Below, in pieces: positions 1 through 10,890 of a stretch of DNA of 64,000 nucleotides. The translations under genes were made by a program, and so were the position numbers. This DNA is from Flammula alnicola. Its lineage: Eukaryota; Basidiomycota; Agaricomycetes; Agaricales; Strophariaceae. The notes under the pieces are model-generated. The model saw nothing but the letters and a program-made list of their open reading frames with translations, was not told the DNA's origin and did not search any database. Location of the stretch: NCBI GenBank assembly GCA_015499995.1, contig JADNRV010000005.1, positions 62,001 to 126,000 of the forward strand, written 5' to 3'. How positions within the stretch are numbered: the stretch's first letter is position 1; each line of letters begins with the position of its first letter.

Positions 1-1125
1 AAGACAGAAGACATACGTGAAATAACGTACTTGCATCGAGTTTGGAATCTCTCGCTTTCGTCGACCATCCGACCAACGAAACCAGCTTCACCTCCATCGG
101 GGTAAATCATCTCGATATCGGTGCCCGTGCAAACCTACGAAACTGAGTTAACCCGAGCATTCCCTCCAGGAACCGAGATGCATACTGCACTAGGTGGGAG
201 CTCTTTCGCTTGAGCAGATTCCGCAACCTCCTGGGCGCTGCCATAGAATGGGGGATTACACATAGAAAATTCGAAACTAAGAACATGAGTTGGCATATTC
301 AAAGACGGAATCAAATGGGCTAACGTACGACGTCTGAACATTCTCCTCTAAAGGAAAGAATATATCGCCCTTAGCCGAAGCCTTCCGCACATCGATGCGA
401 GAGTCCATGCCATTTGTGGATACGTTTGCCCGGGCGGATTCAAAAGACTCGTCGTCCAGTTCTACGACAATTCCATCAAGATTTTTATCCAGTATAATGA
501 GAAGATTCGTACGATACCTGTCGCGACGAATTGCCAGTCCTGTTCCAGCTTACACGCGAGAAAAGGGTAGATCGCAGTGGCTCCAGTCCCGCTGCAGAGA
601 AAGTCTTTTAGGGTGGGCAAGAACTGACACATAGGAATAGACATACATATCTATGCCACGTATACTCCGCGGACGACGCTCCAACACTTCACGATGGGCA
701 TGGACGATGTCTTGGATCCACAAGACGTAGTTCATTCTACAAATGATATTGGCGGAGGTTCTAGGAGGTCATGTAGAGGCTGAAAGATACCTGTTGGGCA
801 CCTATCATCAATTTAGAGCCTATAAGGACCAGGAATCGCAGTGTGAGCTCACGGGAGGGCATAGACGATTTGACGGGATATGGAGTTTGACGCCGAAGTC
901 CCGAAACATTAGGGCTTCGGTCAGCCGTCTATCCTAAATTCCAACAATATGACGCGTTCAAACACATCCGTGGACAAGGATTTTGGAAAAATAGAGCAGA
1001 CCTTTGACCCTCGGCATCCTTGAAGTCGATGGTCTTTCGGTGGGACCTAGAATCAGAAATTAAGCTATGGGCGGCCGAAAGGTGAGCACTAAGTGGAACA
1101 ATCGATGAGGGTTCTTACTGTTGTT
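1..1125. other. Left edge, no firm gene
   Basis: No convincing complete gene. A minus-strand frame across about 1115-1327 reads as plausible protein (ending PPDFISLADAYEALQQQ, followed by a GTAAGA donor). The same DNA occurs at 63,740-64,000 in the right repeat arm, where PPDFISLADAYEAL is kept but the upstream frame is broken by a stop. It may be an exon of an unrecognised gene whose remainder lies between 900 and 1125 or outside the window. The product is unknown. Confidence 0.3.
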
Positions 1126-1439
1126 GTAGAGCCTCATACGCATCCGCAAGAGAGATAAAATCTGGAGGCTCGCGATATGGGTTGCGTGCATGCATGGCAA
1201 GGCGGCGCAGGGCAAGACGCAAAACTGCATTGCAGAATTTGTAAACGATGTTTGGCAGAGATGGCCAAAACAAATAAGGATCGGACCCAAGAGCCAGACC
1301 GACTCCGAGTGCTCTCAGCATCCACAAATCGAACTACCATCTAACGATATCCAACTATAACGTTCTGCGACACCAAATGAAACTCTTCAATGTCAGAAAA
1401 GCAGAACTTAATTACCACTGAGTCACCACAATGCTTGTT

Positions 1440-2095
1440 ATATTCTGGCTACCTGTTCACCTTCATCTGCCTATCACGTTTCTTGACAGTTCTCCAGGCT
1501 TCTCTCATTCAGTTTCCGTCTACAAAATAGAACAATAGTTCTAAGAATATTCAGAGGTTACTACACACGATCCAGATAGCCCCTACTCCTAGTGTTGGAT
1601 TATTCTCTTCCTGCCAGTGGGCTTTTGGCTTCGACGAAGATCAGCGTTGGAGTTGGTCATCGCGCCGCAAACACGGCCTGTCATGGCGCTATGACCATAG
1701 GACTTTCTGGTTTGAAGTAGAGCCAATACTTCTAATCATCCTCAGGCCGATATCGCCGACTTCTGATAGCATGTCGAAACTTACTACTATGGCCAAAGTT
1801 AGTCATGGGTATGTGTCTACTGTATCATCGTTCTTATCCGAATCGGTTCTGGCGAGATGGACCGTATAAACAGCGGTGTCCCAAAGAGGTGCTCGTTCGC
1901 TGAAGGCAGAGGTTTCTTTCTGCCCTTGACGAGAAGCATTCGTACATGGGCGTTATCCTTTCTTTGCGCCCTGTCTGTCGGCACCCGATGCGCTGGGCTT
2001 ATTCGCATTGGGCGCGAGGATGGGCGCGAGGAAAAGGTGCAGTAAGATGACTCCGCAGCATGATAACAACCTGACATATGTCATTCCGGAACAGT
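1440..2095 (+). repeat. Upstream copy of diverged direct repeat flanking DUF6534 gene
   Basis: This stretch lies just upstream of the DUF6534-type gene. It resembles 4805-5378 downstream of the same gene, in the same orientation. Shared blocks are a CTTCATCTGCCTATCAC...TTCTTGACAGTTCT segment at the start, a CTCAGGC.GATATC.CCGACTTCTGATAG segment in the middle and CAGCATG.TGACAACCTGACAT.TGTCATTC at the end. Identity is clearly lower than between the two inverted arms. The simplest reading is a duplicated promoter or 5' region from an older tandem gene duplication. It contains no credible ORF. Confidence 0.65.
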
Positions 2096-2290
2096 CAATC
2101 CTCATTTGTGCAGGGAATAAACCGACAACCCCGCGACCTTTATCTGGAGGCCTGCAGCGCGTCGCCGATAAAACGATTCCCGTTAGCTTCTTACGACTCT
2201 AGAACGACAAAACGGTCTTGAGGACTCTCAACTATTTGCATTGCCAAAGGGATTCAATTCAGCCTCGCTCAGGTAGCCTTCGCGATAACG

Positions 2291-3855
2291 ATGATCACGT
2301 ACATTAACCCAGATCAGTTCGTGGTGGAATCGAATGGAAATCTGGGCGCAGTGGAAATTACCACATTTCTCAGTCTTATCCTATACGGCGTGTCACTGTC
2401 TCAGGGATACACATATTTTCGGCGAAGTGCCTCAGATGATAGACTGGCGCTGAAATTACTAGTGCGTTGCCTATCACCCTTTGCCTTGCAGTATTCTAAC
2501 GAGATAGTCTAGGTTTCCGCCCTTCTGTATGCAGATCACCAGCGTATATTTGTGCCGTTTGCCTGATCTCTCTTTACCAGGCTTTTAGAAACATTCCATT
2601 CATTTACAGCGGCGACGGCAATTTACTACGATACAATAACAAGATGGAAAACTGCAGAAGCCAATTCATATCCCATAGCGACCAACATCTTGATTGAAAC
2701 TCTCATTACTCTCTTGGTCCAGGTACTTATTATTTCCTTTCATACTTCCATTTCGATACATGACGTCTTATGCAAATACCTCAGTGTTTCTTCTCTTTTC
2801 GTATCTACAGACTTTCCGGGCGACTCTCTATCTGTGCCGTATGCTGTTCTTTGGCACTTTTACGATTCATCGGCGGCATTGCTACATGTGTGGAGGATTT
2901 TCTGGACGTTCCCAACAAACCGTTCAACGGAATTGTTTACGTGATTCGCTTCAGGTGGCTAATAACATCTACGTTCGCTATCGGCGGGGCTACCGACGTT
3001 TTGATAGCTATCTTCATGTCATACTATTTGCGCAAACTTGCATCTCCTTGGAACCTGAAATCGTAGGTCCAGTTGACCATCGGAACCTGAAGAAGTACTA
3101 ATATTTCCTGCAGAACTACAGATATTCTCAATCGTTTGATTCGCTGGTCATTGCGTCAGTATATTTCTTGAGATCCCTTCTACCTCGCTCATCTCTATTC
3201 ATATATAGAGACGGGGATGATAACAAGGTAAGTCGGTTTTCAAGTTACCTTCCCGTCTTCTGAAGATAATCGCATTACAGCATGACATCGGTGGCAGTCA
3301 TAATTTGCGTACGTGCTTTGATATGTCTCCGAAGCATTACTTGTCCTCATCCGCTGTAGTTTCAAACGATTTCAAATAGTATTTAATTTCCCGTGGAAAT
3401 CGTGTCTTCATTCTTACCTCGACTTAACAGTGGTTTGGTTCAGTCTCTATATAATTCTGGCCAAGGGTGAGCAGCATCCCGCATTTACATATTGCCAACA
3501 CTTTTCACCCATAAAATTCTCAGTCTATTCGAATTCTCTTCTTGTCTCGTGAGTTATCATGGGTCCCTATCTCCCAAATCACCTTAGAATCTCTTTTCTT
3601 CAGGCTCAACGCACGTCCCCGGGAGTCTAGCCCGATTAATACGGAGAAACCTGTAACCACAACCCTTCGATTTGAAAGATTTCAAGGCCCACGCTCCGTT
3701 CGTTTTCCGTCTGTAGTCATTATGCATATTAAGTCTTACATGAATCTCTCTAGGTCTCATTTCAGCCCACCAACGCCGGCGATACTTTTGATAAGACCCT
3801 TGCTCTCCCGCCAAAGGTATGGTCGTCGATTAATTCAGAGAGTCCTTTTCAGTAG
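2291..3855 (+). CDS. DUF6534-type multi-pass membrane protein (left copy)
   Basis: Basidiomycete-specific integral membrane family of unknown biochemical function, usually described as DUF6534 and predicted to have about seven membrane helices. The N-terminus LGAVEITTFLSLILYGVSL followed by a GYTYF-type motif is the usual start. The body has alternating hydrophobic helices, and the C-terminal part has the family signature QTGMITS and YSNSLLSRLNAR. The start ATG is at 2291. Exons are separated by short GT-AG introns; they include a 19-nt microexon (AG ACG GGG ATG ATA ACA AG, before the donor near 3230) and a last intron beginning GTAGTC in the PSV codons. The stop TAG is at 3853-3855. The right-arm paralogue conserves the splice sites and the stop position, which supports this model and suggests both copies stayed coding after duplication. 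The ligand or role is unknown. Confidence 0.75.
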
Positions 3856-5378
3856 CCAAAGTCTCCGCAGGTCGAAGACATATAACACAATGAGTTATGA
3901 CTCATGAGTTATCAACGAGTATTATACTGTATTGTATGTAAAACCTCGGCACTAAAACCCAATCTGATATTCAGCGACAATGTAGACTCCGCTGTCGCTC
4001 GCTGCGGGCAAGATATCTGGACATCGGGACATTTTAATCTTCTAGAAGCATACTTTGGCGCCGTCAAAGTCCCAACTTGTTGCAAAATGGTGGATAGAAC
4101 TTCGAGCAACCTGCCTGGTTATCGTTGGTAGACGAGAATTTTCGTTTTGTATTCCTACTTCTGTTACAGGGATATGATGTGCAATAAAGTTGGTGCAATG
4201 TTCAACTTTTAATCCAAGCTATCATCGAGGTGAATTTCAGTTCCGAGTCATCATACCGAAACTCGTGACGTGGGCGGAGCAGATCAACTGCCAGGGTAGT
4301 AAGGTTATTCATTTAAACCAGGATAAATCGCACACGAATGTTGCACGACTGAAGAACAGTGGCGGGACGCGGATCCGTGCGACACTGATTCCAGCATGGT
4401 TTTGAGCCGTATTTGGCAAAGGCGTTTGAAACGAACAAGACGTGCGCGTGAACGTTTGAACGTGAACGTTTGAATGTTTGAACTTGGAAGCCGGAGTCCG
4501 CCGGCTTGCTTCTAAACGTTGAACTCGCCCAGCTTGCCTCTCCTCGAGTCCTCAACAGCATGTTACGCAAACGTTCAATGACACAGGTAGTTAGTTGAAC
4601 AACTGGGTTGAGAGCACTTGACTTCTACTAATCCTCAAAAATTCTTCAACCATACATTATTCTGAATGCTTTTGAAGACATGGACAGCGCAAACCTCGCT
4701 CAACCTCGCTCTCCAAACAGTTCGGGCCACGTTGAAGCCGCGCTTGTGAGTCTAAAACTGTTCAACGCATCACATAATCACCCCATAATCCCCCAAAATG
4801 TCGTTGTTTCTAGCTAATGATCTTCATCTGCCTATCACATTTCTTGACAGTTCTTGAAGCTTCTCTACTCAGCCCCGTTCTACTGCGATTCTAAGTATGT
4901 TCAGAGGATACACATGCTTTAGAAAGCTCTTCTGCTTCTTGCTAATAGGAGAGCCTGACCCCTTTCCTTCGATGTCGCGCTGTGCTTGAGGTAATGCTGA
5001 CGCTGACTAGCGTCGATGTGTCGATGGAAAGTAGAGCAAGTAATTCTCAATCCTCAGGCTGATATCACCGACTTCTGATAGGGACTCGAAACGTACCGGC
5101 ACATATGGCTGGTGAGTCATGTATATCTGTCTATCATCGCTCTTATCAATCCTCGCAGGAGAAGTGCCATCTAAATGAGCACTGCATTGCGGTGCATTGA
5201 AGAGGTGCTACTCATTCCAGATTGTCTTCCTTCCCACGAAGACAAGTACGCGTAACCGGGCGCTAACGCTTCTTTGCGCCATCTCTGTTGTTACCGATGT
5301 CCAGTCGTCGCTTATTCATGTAAAAATTGCCGGACGATGGCGCCACAGCATGGTGACAACCTGACATGTGTCATTCTA
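3856..5378. other. Gene-free part of left arm
   Basis: No gene is recognised. The stretch holds a cluster of GAACGTTTGAAC-like units at 4449-4487, with related units (AAACGTTGAAC, GTTGAAC) up to about 4770. It also holds the downstream copy of the diverged direct repeat (4805-5378). All of it is mirrored in the right arm. Confidence 0.6.
4805..5378 (+). repeat. Downstream copy of diverged direct repeat
   Basis: Same-orientation, diverged copy of 1440-2095. Its position after the DUF6534-type gene suggests it was once the upstream region of a second tandem copy, whose coding part is missing beyond the repeat-arm boundary at 5975. This is inferred from order and similarity only. Confidence 0.55.
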
Positions 5379-5957
5379 CAGTCGAACCTCTCATAACCCA
5401 CACTTCTCATAACCCATAAGCCCTTATATCCCATACCTCGAGCGATCTACCGACTTGGTGGGCGGGGAATTGCATACCATAACCCATAGGTCCGCAATAA
5501 CCCATAACCCATACCCCTCCACAGGCAAAACCCATAGGTTTTGGGTACTATATCTGGTAAAATGTCATAACTTGAGGGTTAAATAATTAGCTTACGTTGT
5601 CCATCACCATCATTCGCCACAGCGGCCACTGAATCAGTTCAAAAAATCATCTTCCCGACCAGCAAAATTATCATTTTCACCTCCAAAACACAAGATTTTC
5701 CCACGATGCTCATGTCGACGAGACGGTATTTACGCGGTTTGACTGAACCTTTTCAGCGACTACGACTCACAAAAGCCTGCAGTATTGTCGATGGTATGTA
5801 TTAGCAGTGTATTAGCATGAATCTGTTCTCCATCGTCCATAATTTCTTCGGAGATTTTTCTAATCTATTTTTAGCCTATCTCTCAAAGCTCATAACCCCT
5901 CATAACCCATAGCCTGGGCTGTCCACCGAGGGGTATGGGTTATGAGAGGTTCGACTG
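5379..5957. mobile_element. 579-bp pogo/Tc1-mariner-like MITE, TA target duplication
   Basis: The element begins CAGTCGAACCTCTCATAACC and ends with the reverse complement of that sequence. It is flanked by TA on both sides (5377-5378 and 5958-5959). Subterminal CATAACCCATA-type units recur several times inside both ends, as expected for transposase-binding repeats. The interior has no long ORF, so it is non-autonomous. The homologous position in the right arm (59765-59766) has a single TA with uninterrupted flanks, a clean empty site. The CAGT ends and TA duplication fit the pogo/Fot branch of the Tc1-mariner superfamily. The exact family is not established here. Confidence 0.88.
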
Positions 5958-5975
5958 TATATTCAATCGGGACCC

Positions 5976-7396
5976 AATGCGCGGTACTCTAACGAGACGT
6001 ACTTATGGCTGTCCAAATGCACATTTATTCCCACGTGCGCGCCATTTTTGATCGCGCGCGCCAAATGGCCTCAACTCGTTACAGCGGCATTCTTACCACT
6101 CAGGCTACCGTGTGTATGTATTTTCTGTGTAGTATAGTTCATATAAATTAGAAAATACTCTGTTTTAACCTACATAAGTGCATCCAGTGTCCTCGAGAAT
6201 GTCCTTCCCATCCGGGCCGGGCCGTAGCTGGGCCTCTTCATCGCCTCAATGCTTTCTGCAGGTCTCCCTATCTAATATATGTCCTGAGACCCGACACTAC
6301 ACTTGCTGTCTACATCCAACTAAGCGCACGATGTCTAATACCAGGTCCCGCGTGAAGCCTTCAGTTCCGGCGCAAAACTCCATCCTTACAGATAGTACGC
6401 TCGTGACCGGGGGGTCACGACCGGGGGGTCACTCCGTTCACTGTTCACATAAACGTTTGGCCCGACGTGAATCCCTTTAAAAGTTTCTTTTCAGCTCACA
6501 CATCCAGACGATATAATCGAGAAGGCTCTTCCCGCGAAGTCATAGATATGGATTTCCTCTAAGTCAATGTGGTTCGCGCGATAGCTAATTTCCATTCTTT
6601 TTTGGCAGTTGGAAGTATGAAGCCATAGTGTAACTAGAAAATATCTGAAGGCGTCACCAACTTGGGGCAGGAGAAAGAAGGCTTTACGATAGAACGAAGC
6701 AGGCGTACATAAAGGGCAGATGCGTTGAAGGTCGTTCAACGACATTTCGCGACATTTCAGAATGCATAGAAGGAGAAAGCAAAGGTTCATTTTCTTGATC
6801 GAACGAAAGTGGCGGAATGAATGAATAGAGTCGTCAGTGGGCTTGATCGTGGTTCTCGCACGAAGGGACTCAACAGTACGAAGGTCGGTTATACAGGTAC
6901 CAATCGCAGGGCCTTGAGTTGAGGAGGGCATCACAAAAGCGTTCACATTTTATGCGCGGAGTGTGTCCGACGTCTGATTCTCCTGCTGGCGACTGAAATA
7001 CTCTTGTCCATAGAGATGAAGTTGATGCCCGATTCAGGAATTAGTGCTGCCACGGATGGATAACTGAATCAGTTAATATAAAGTTGGGATAATGCGAAAC
7101 CCACCCAGATTCATTGCGTACTAGGTTGAGGGGAGGATGTTCATTGAGGTTTTCCATGCTCGCAACGCAATCCGGGATGATAGAAATTATGCACACAAGA
7201 CATGCAAGGGGATCCAAGACGAAAGACTAATGTCACACATAGAGGCCTGCTAAGAACAGAGGTGGTATTGTCGGTGTTGGACGTGAATATCGTAATAAAA
7301 CTGTACAGAAAGCTCTGTGAGCATCTGCGTGTAAGGAATGATATCACTGAACCACACCTATGCTACAGGAGGTCGATTTTCTAGAGGTTCAGAATA
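5976..7396. other. Intergenic; one transposon end and a short palindromic tandem
   Basis: No convincing gene. At 6004 there is a sequence (TATGGCTGTCCAAATGCACATT) like the terminus of the element in the NLR gene. At 6403-6435 a GTGACC-G-run-GGTCAC palindrome is nearly repeated twice. A 151-codon minus-strand frame at 6491-6946 has no recognisable domain and is not supported as a gene. Confidence 0.5.
6004..6090 (+). mobile_element. Solo terminus related to the NLR-inserted element
   Basis: The first about 80 bp parallel the ends of the 52755-53697 element: TATG.CTG.CCAAATGCACATTTA, then a TTATTCCC...CGCGCGCC stretch, then a CCTCAA segment. No matching opposite end was found within several kilobases, so this is a fragment or a strongly truncated copy. 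Confidence 0.5.
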
Positions 7397-7758
7397 TCAT
7401 TTTGTTGGTTGGGCTGGAGGCGGAGGTATAGGGTCGATGAGAGGGTTTTCTTCTCTCGCTTGTTGGAGTAGCTTGTCTAGACCCTTGTCTTTTACGGATT
7501 TCTTTGGATGCTTCAAAATGTAATTCTAGTAGAGAATGAATATGTGATACGCACCTGGACACAAGTCTTATACTGCTCCCATATCTTGCCGCATTTCTGG
7601 TTAAATTCTTCAGCTTTCTTCTTCGAGTACGCTGCCCGGGCCTCTGAAGAAGAAGACGCTGCTACTGCGGGCTCTAGGTAGCCTTCAAACCAAGAATTGA
7701 AGCAAGAGTCGTATTCTTGCTTGAGTGGGGTGCATTCTGGGGACAAACTTTGGGACAT
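7397..7758 (-). CDS. MDM35: Mitochondrial intermembrane-space protein Mdm35 (TRIAP1 family)
   Basis: Small twin-CX9C protein. Family members chaperone Ups/PRELI lipid-transfer proteins that carry phosphatidic acid or phosphatidylserine across the mitochondrial intermembrane space, and they are imported by the Mia40 relay. The 102-aa model has C9-x9-C19 and C57-x9-C67, with the family context EYDSCFNSWF and EQYKTCVQ. The start is the ATG at 7758, giving MSQSLSPE; a longer frame upstream begins only with TTG. Exon 1 is 7555-7758 and exon 2 is 7397-7501. The 53-nt intron uses a GTGCGT donor and an AAG acceptor, chosen because it restores the conserved CVQKSVKDKGLDKLL join; nearer TAG or AAG acceptors would also stay in frame. 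The insert between the CX9C pairs (AVAASSSSEARAAYS) is longer than in yeast or animal members. Confidence 0.9.
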
Positions 7759-10700
7759 TGGCGATGCAACGGAGGGCAAAGATGACGACAGTTTCTGCCG
7801 ACGTCATTTGTCACTATTTGGCATTGACACGTGTGCCAACGTCTGTCAAACAACTAATTTCAGACCCATGGCGCCTGCAACATGAATTTGACTTCGACGA
7901 AGACGGTCATTGTATGTACACGTGCCTTACATTGAAACTTGTTTTCTACTAAATGCCTCTCCGTCAGCACTATGTTTCTATTCTCATTTTTTTGAAACCC
8001 TGTATCGTGGAGACTCTCGAGGTCTCCACGTTGGATGGGGAGAATCCGGGTCTTCGTAATTTCGCTTTGTACTATACTATACGCTCATTCAATTCTATGC
8101 GAGTGGAATATTTTCTGGATGATTCAAATCAGGGTACATCCGATAAGATGGTCGCAACGAATTCTTTCTACTCATTCAAGTGACAACGCCCTCTTCGACA
8201 TTAGTGAGTTTGAGATCTCTTATTTAAAACTGCGTCTCTCAGGTAAGAAATCCTTTGGATTCGTTGCAGCAAACTAGATATTTTTATGACTGATGTGGAA
8301 CATATGTAGGAGAGTGTGAGTGCAAAGTGCTGAAACACCAATGTATCAGTCGTGCGTAATGGAAGATTTGGTGCTTCGATAATTTACTATATTACCCTCT
8401 ACGTGACATGGACAAACGGACGATATAAGACGATATACATACTTATTGGCATGTTCAGTGAGGCTTTGATATAACGCTTATGGATTCATGAGGATGCTTT
8501 TCGCTCCATTCCTGATCGATATCCATAAGCACGCTGTACGTTTTTAATAGCGCTGACTAGACGGCTTTGACAAAAGAATGTAATCACCTCAGGCAGTTCA
8601 AGCTTGGTTCAAGCACCTGCGCTGCGACCTCAGCCCTTTTCCCTAACACTGCGGTTTCAGCTGGTATGTGCCATATGTATGCACTGTAGAACTAGGTGGA
8701 TGATAGAAGATGATAGATCATCAATGCAGATCTCTGATCGTCACTATCCGCCCCAATAATAGTTCGCAATATGCCACGGCCGATCCTTTTGTCATTTTTC
8801 AACCCAGAGATACCGAATGATCCGGAATAATTTCTTCCTGTACAAGGGGGTTACATACAGTCAACCTCGGAGCACTAAGTTGCGGTTGTCCGAGGCGCAT
8901 AGGAGAGCATCTGAAAGATCAGCTCAGTCCGCGCGAATGCTCCCGCCTCCCCACAGCGTAAACTCTGTGGCTGCCTGGGGTCAAATCAGGGGTCACGACG
9001 GATTTCTCCACAAACCGACGAAATCGTCAAATCTTGATCCTGAGAGATTTGCAGGCATGACACACATTAAGTATCCACGATCGGAACGCACATTAATTGT
9101 CGAGAAATGTTTCTAAAAGGAGGTATGCGTATCGTGAATCTCGCTCTAGCTGATGTTTATAGTCCAACTCCGCCCATGTTTTTGCACCAGAGCAGTGAGA
9201 AGGGGTCACCAGCGATATCGATGCGCCGAGTTGGCGCCGAGTCTGACGCCACCCTGCGGCAAACTTCCTCCTCTGACTCCGAGGCAAGAGCTTTTCGCCG
9301 AAGTGCGCGGTGAAAGAATGTATTTCCTTCTCGCCAAACCGTCGCCTTGGGCCGTGTCTCCGAGGCGGAATATTTCGTTCGATGGAGTTAACCACCAAAC
9401 CTGTTGTATTGACTTCGGGCTGCTCGTCGAGGCTACATCAATAAGTTGGGTGATTTGCGGTTCCGAAAGTTGAACTAGATCAGAAAATACTGTATTAGCA
9501 ACTCTGATGCGCTCGTATTCCCTCCCAGCGCAATTTCATCAGTGATAGAAGAGCAGGGAAGATTTGAGAGACTATTACAGAGGCTCTGGGAAACAGTATC
9601 GAGTGAGCCACATGCTACACGAAACGAGAAGAATTTGTCCGAAAGGTGAATCAGGCAGAAAACAGTGTGTTTGGACTACGAAGTGGGGCTATCGTCACAT
9701 CCGAGGTTTATTCGTGATTGTCGTTGACCTGCAGACCCTGAAGGCCGCTAACCCGGTCCATCCATGTTGGTTGCAGGCCTACCCCTGGTTCGAAAGACGA
9801 GACGGTTCGTCGAGATAGGTTGCTTGAAGAAGCAGTTCCATTTGCCAGATCTAGGGTGGATGAGACCGGCAGTCGGTGGAGAAAAATAAATACTGATGAG
9901 TGTAGTGGTGATTGAGGAGGGAATAACATGTATATCTCAAGACTCACAGCGCATTAATCTTTCATTTCGGCACCGTACATACTTATGGCGTACGCAGACG
10001 GATGATACTCAACTTCGTGTCTTTATGACAAAAGGGGTTTCCATTCTCCGTTACTTACCTAAACGATTTCTGGGAAATTAAGAGGGTACCTTTCCACGCA
10101 AATCCGCCGTTTCTAGCGTAGCATTTGGCAATGGATCCAATGAAAGATCGTGGTGTCCTATTCATAGTTCTGCCCCTTGGTCCTGGGAGCGCCTGGGCGC
10201 CAAGTATTTTAAGAACACGGGCTTCACGGTTTGATGTCCCAAAAAAGGAGCCTCTCATGCCACTTACGAATTGACAGATTCGAGAAGGATTTGACAGAAA
10301 CAGTGCATTGTGACCACTCCTCCATGCGCAGGTATTGAGATGAATCAAGCTGGATGGACGTTGTGGATCCGGGCTACCCATTATCACACGAAATCCAAGT
10401 TTCATCATTGTCTGGTCGTCCATAAATTTGGGGCTTTTGAGATGCTTACACGACCTGCAGTTCACCTCCGATCGCCGTGATCAATACAACTTCGATATTC
10501 AGTACCAATTCAAATCTTGCCTGAGATACTACTTATGTCAGTGGGATTGATTTCTGGCCAATTTTCGACCAACGAATGGTGAATGAGTGTCAACGCGGGT
10601 CCGTGAAAGTTATATTTGGTAGGAGGGATGCACATTTCATGGTAAAAACGATCCTAGGCCTGACCTTTGCGGCTACACGGTTAGACGGTTAGAGCGACCC

Positions 10701-10890
10701 TGAGCCTGATGTCAGTGATGAAGATGACTGATGCATCGATGAGCATCATTGTTTGGCTTTAGAATTCGGAACAAACAAATCTTATCAGTCCTAGTCGTCA
10801 TCGTCGGCATGAGCATCTTCGTACCATTTTCTCCAAGTCTTGCATGCCAAAAACATGTCACTATTTCTTGCTTAAACAAGATTTAAGGCC
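7759..10890. other. 3.1-kb stretch without a supported gene
   Basis: Several short frames on both strands (for example minus-strand 9093-9398 and 10055-10465) show no recognisable domain, no consistent splice pattern and no support from a second copy. No repeats of note were seen by eye. Confidence 0.4.

Larger units (their letters stand above)
1126..5975 (+). repeat. Left arm of large inverted repeat
   Basis: This segment is repeated in reverse complement at 59751-64000. Matching landmarks are the sequence around 1126-1145 (paired with the last bases of the window), the whole DUF6534-type gene, the GTTCAAACGTTC-like cluster near 4450, and the inner edge ending in ATTCAATCGGGACCC. By eye the arms look roughly 85-90% identical with small indels. 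Homology stops abruptly at 5975 on the left and 59751 on the right. The outer limit cannot be seen because the right arm runs off the window. The left arm alone carries a 579-bp MITE. Confidence 0.9.

Noticed and set aside
6491..6946. 151-codon minus-strand ORF
   Set aside because: No domain and no supporting context. It may be chance.
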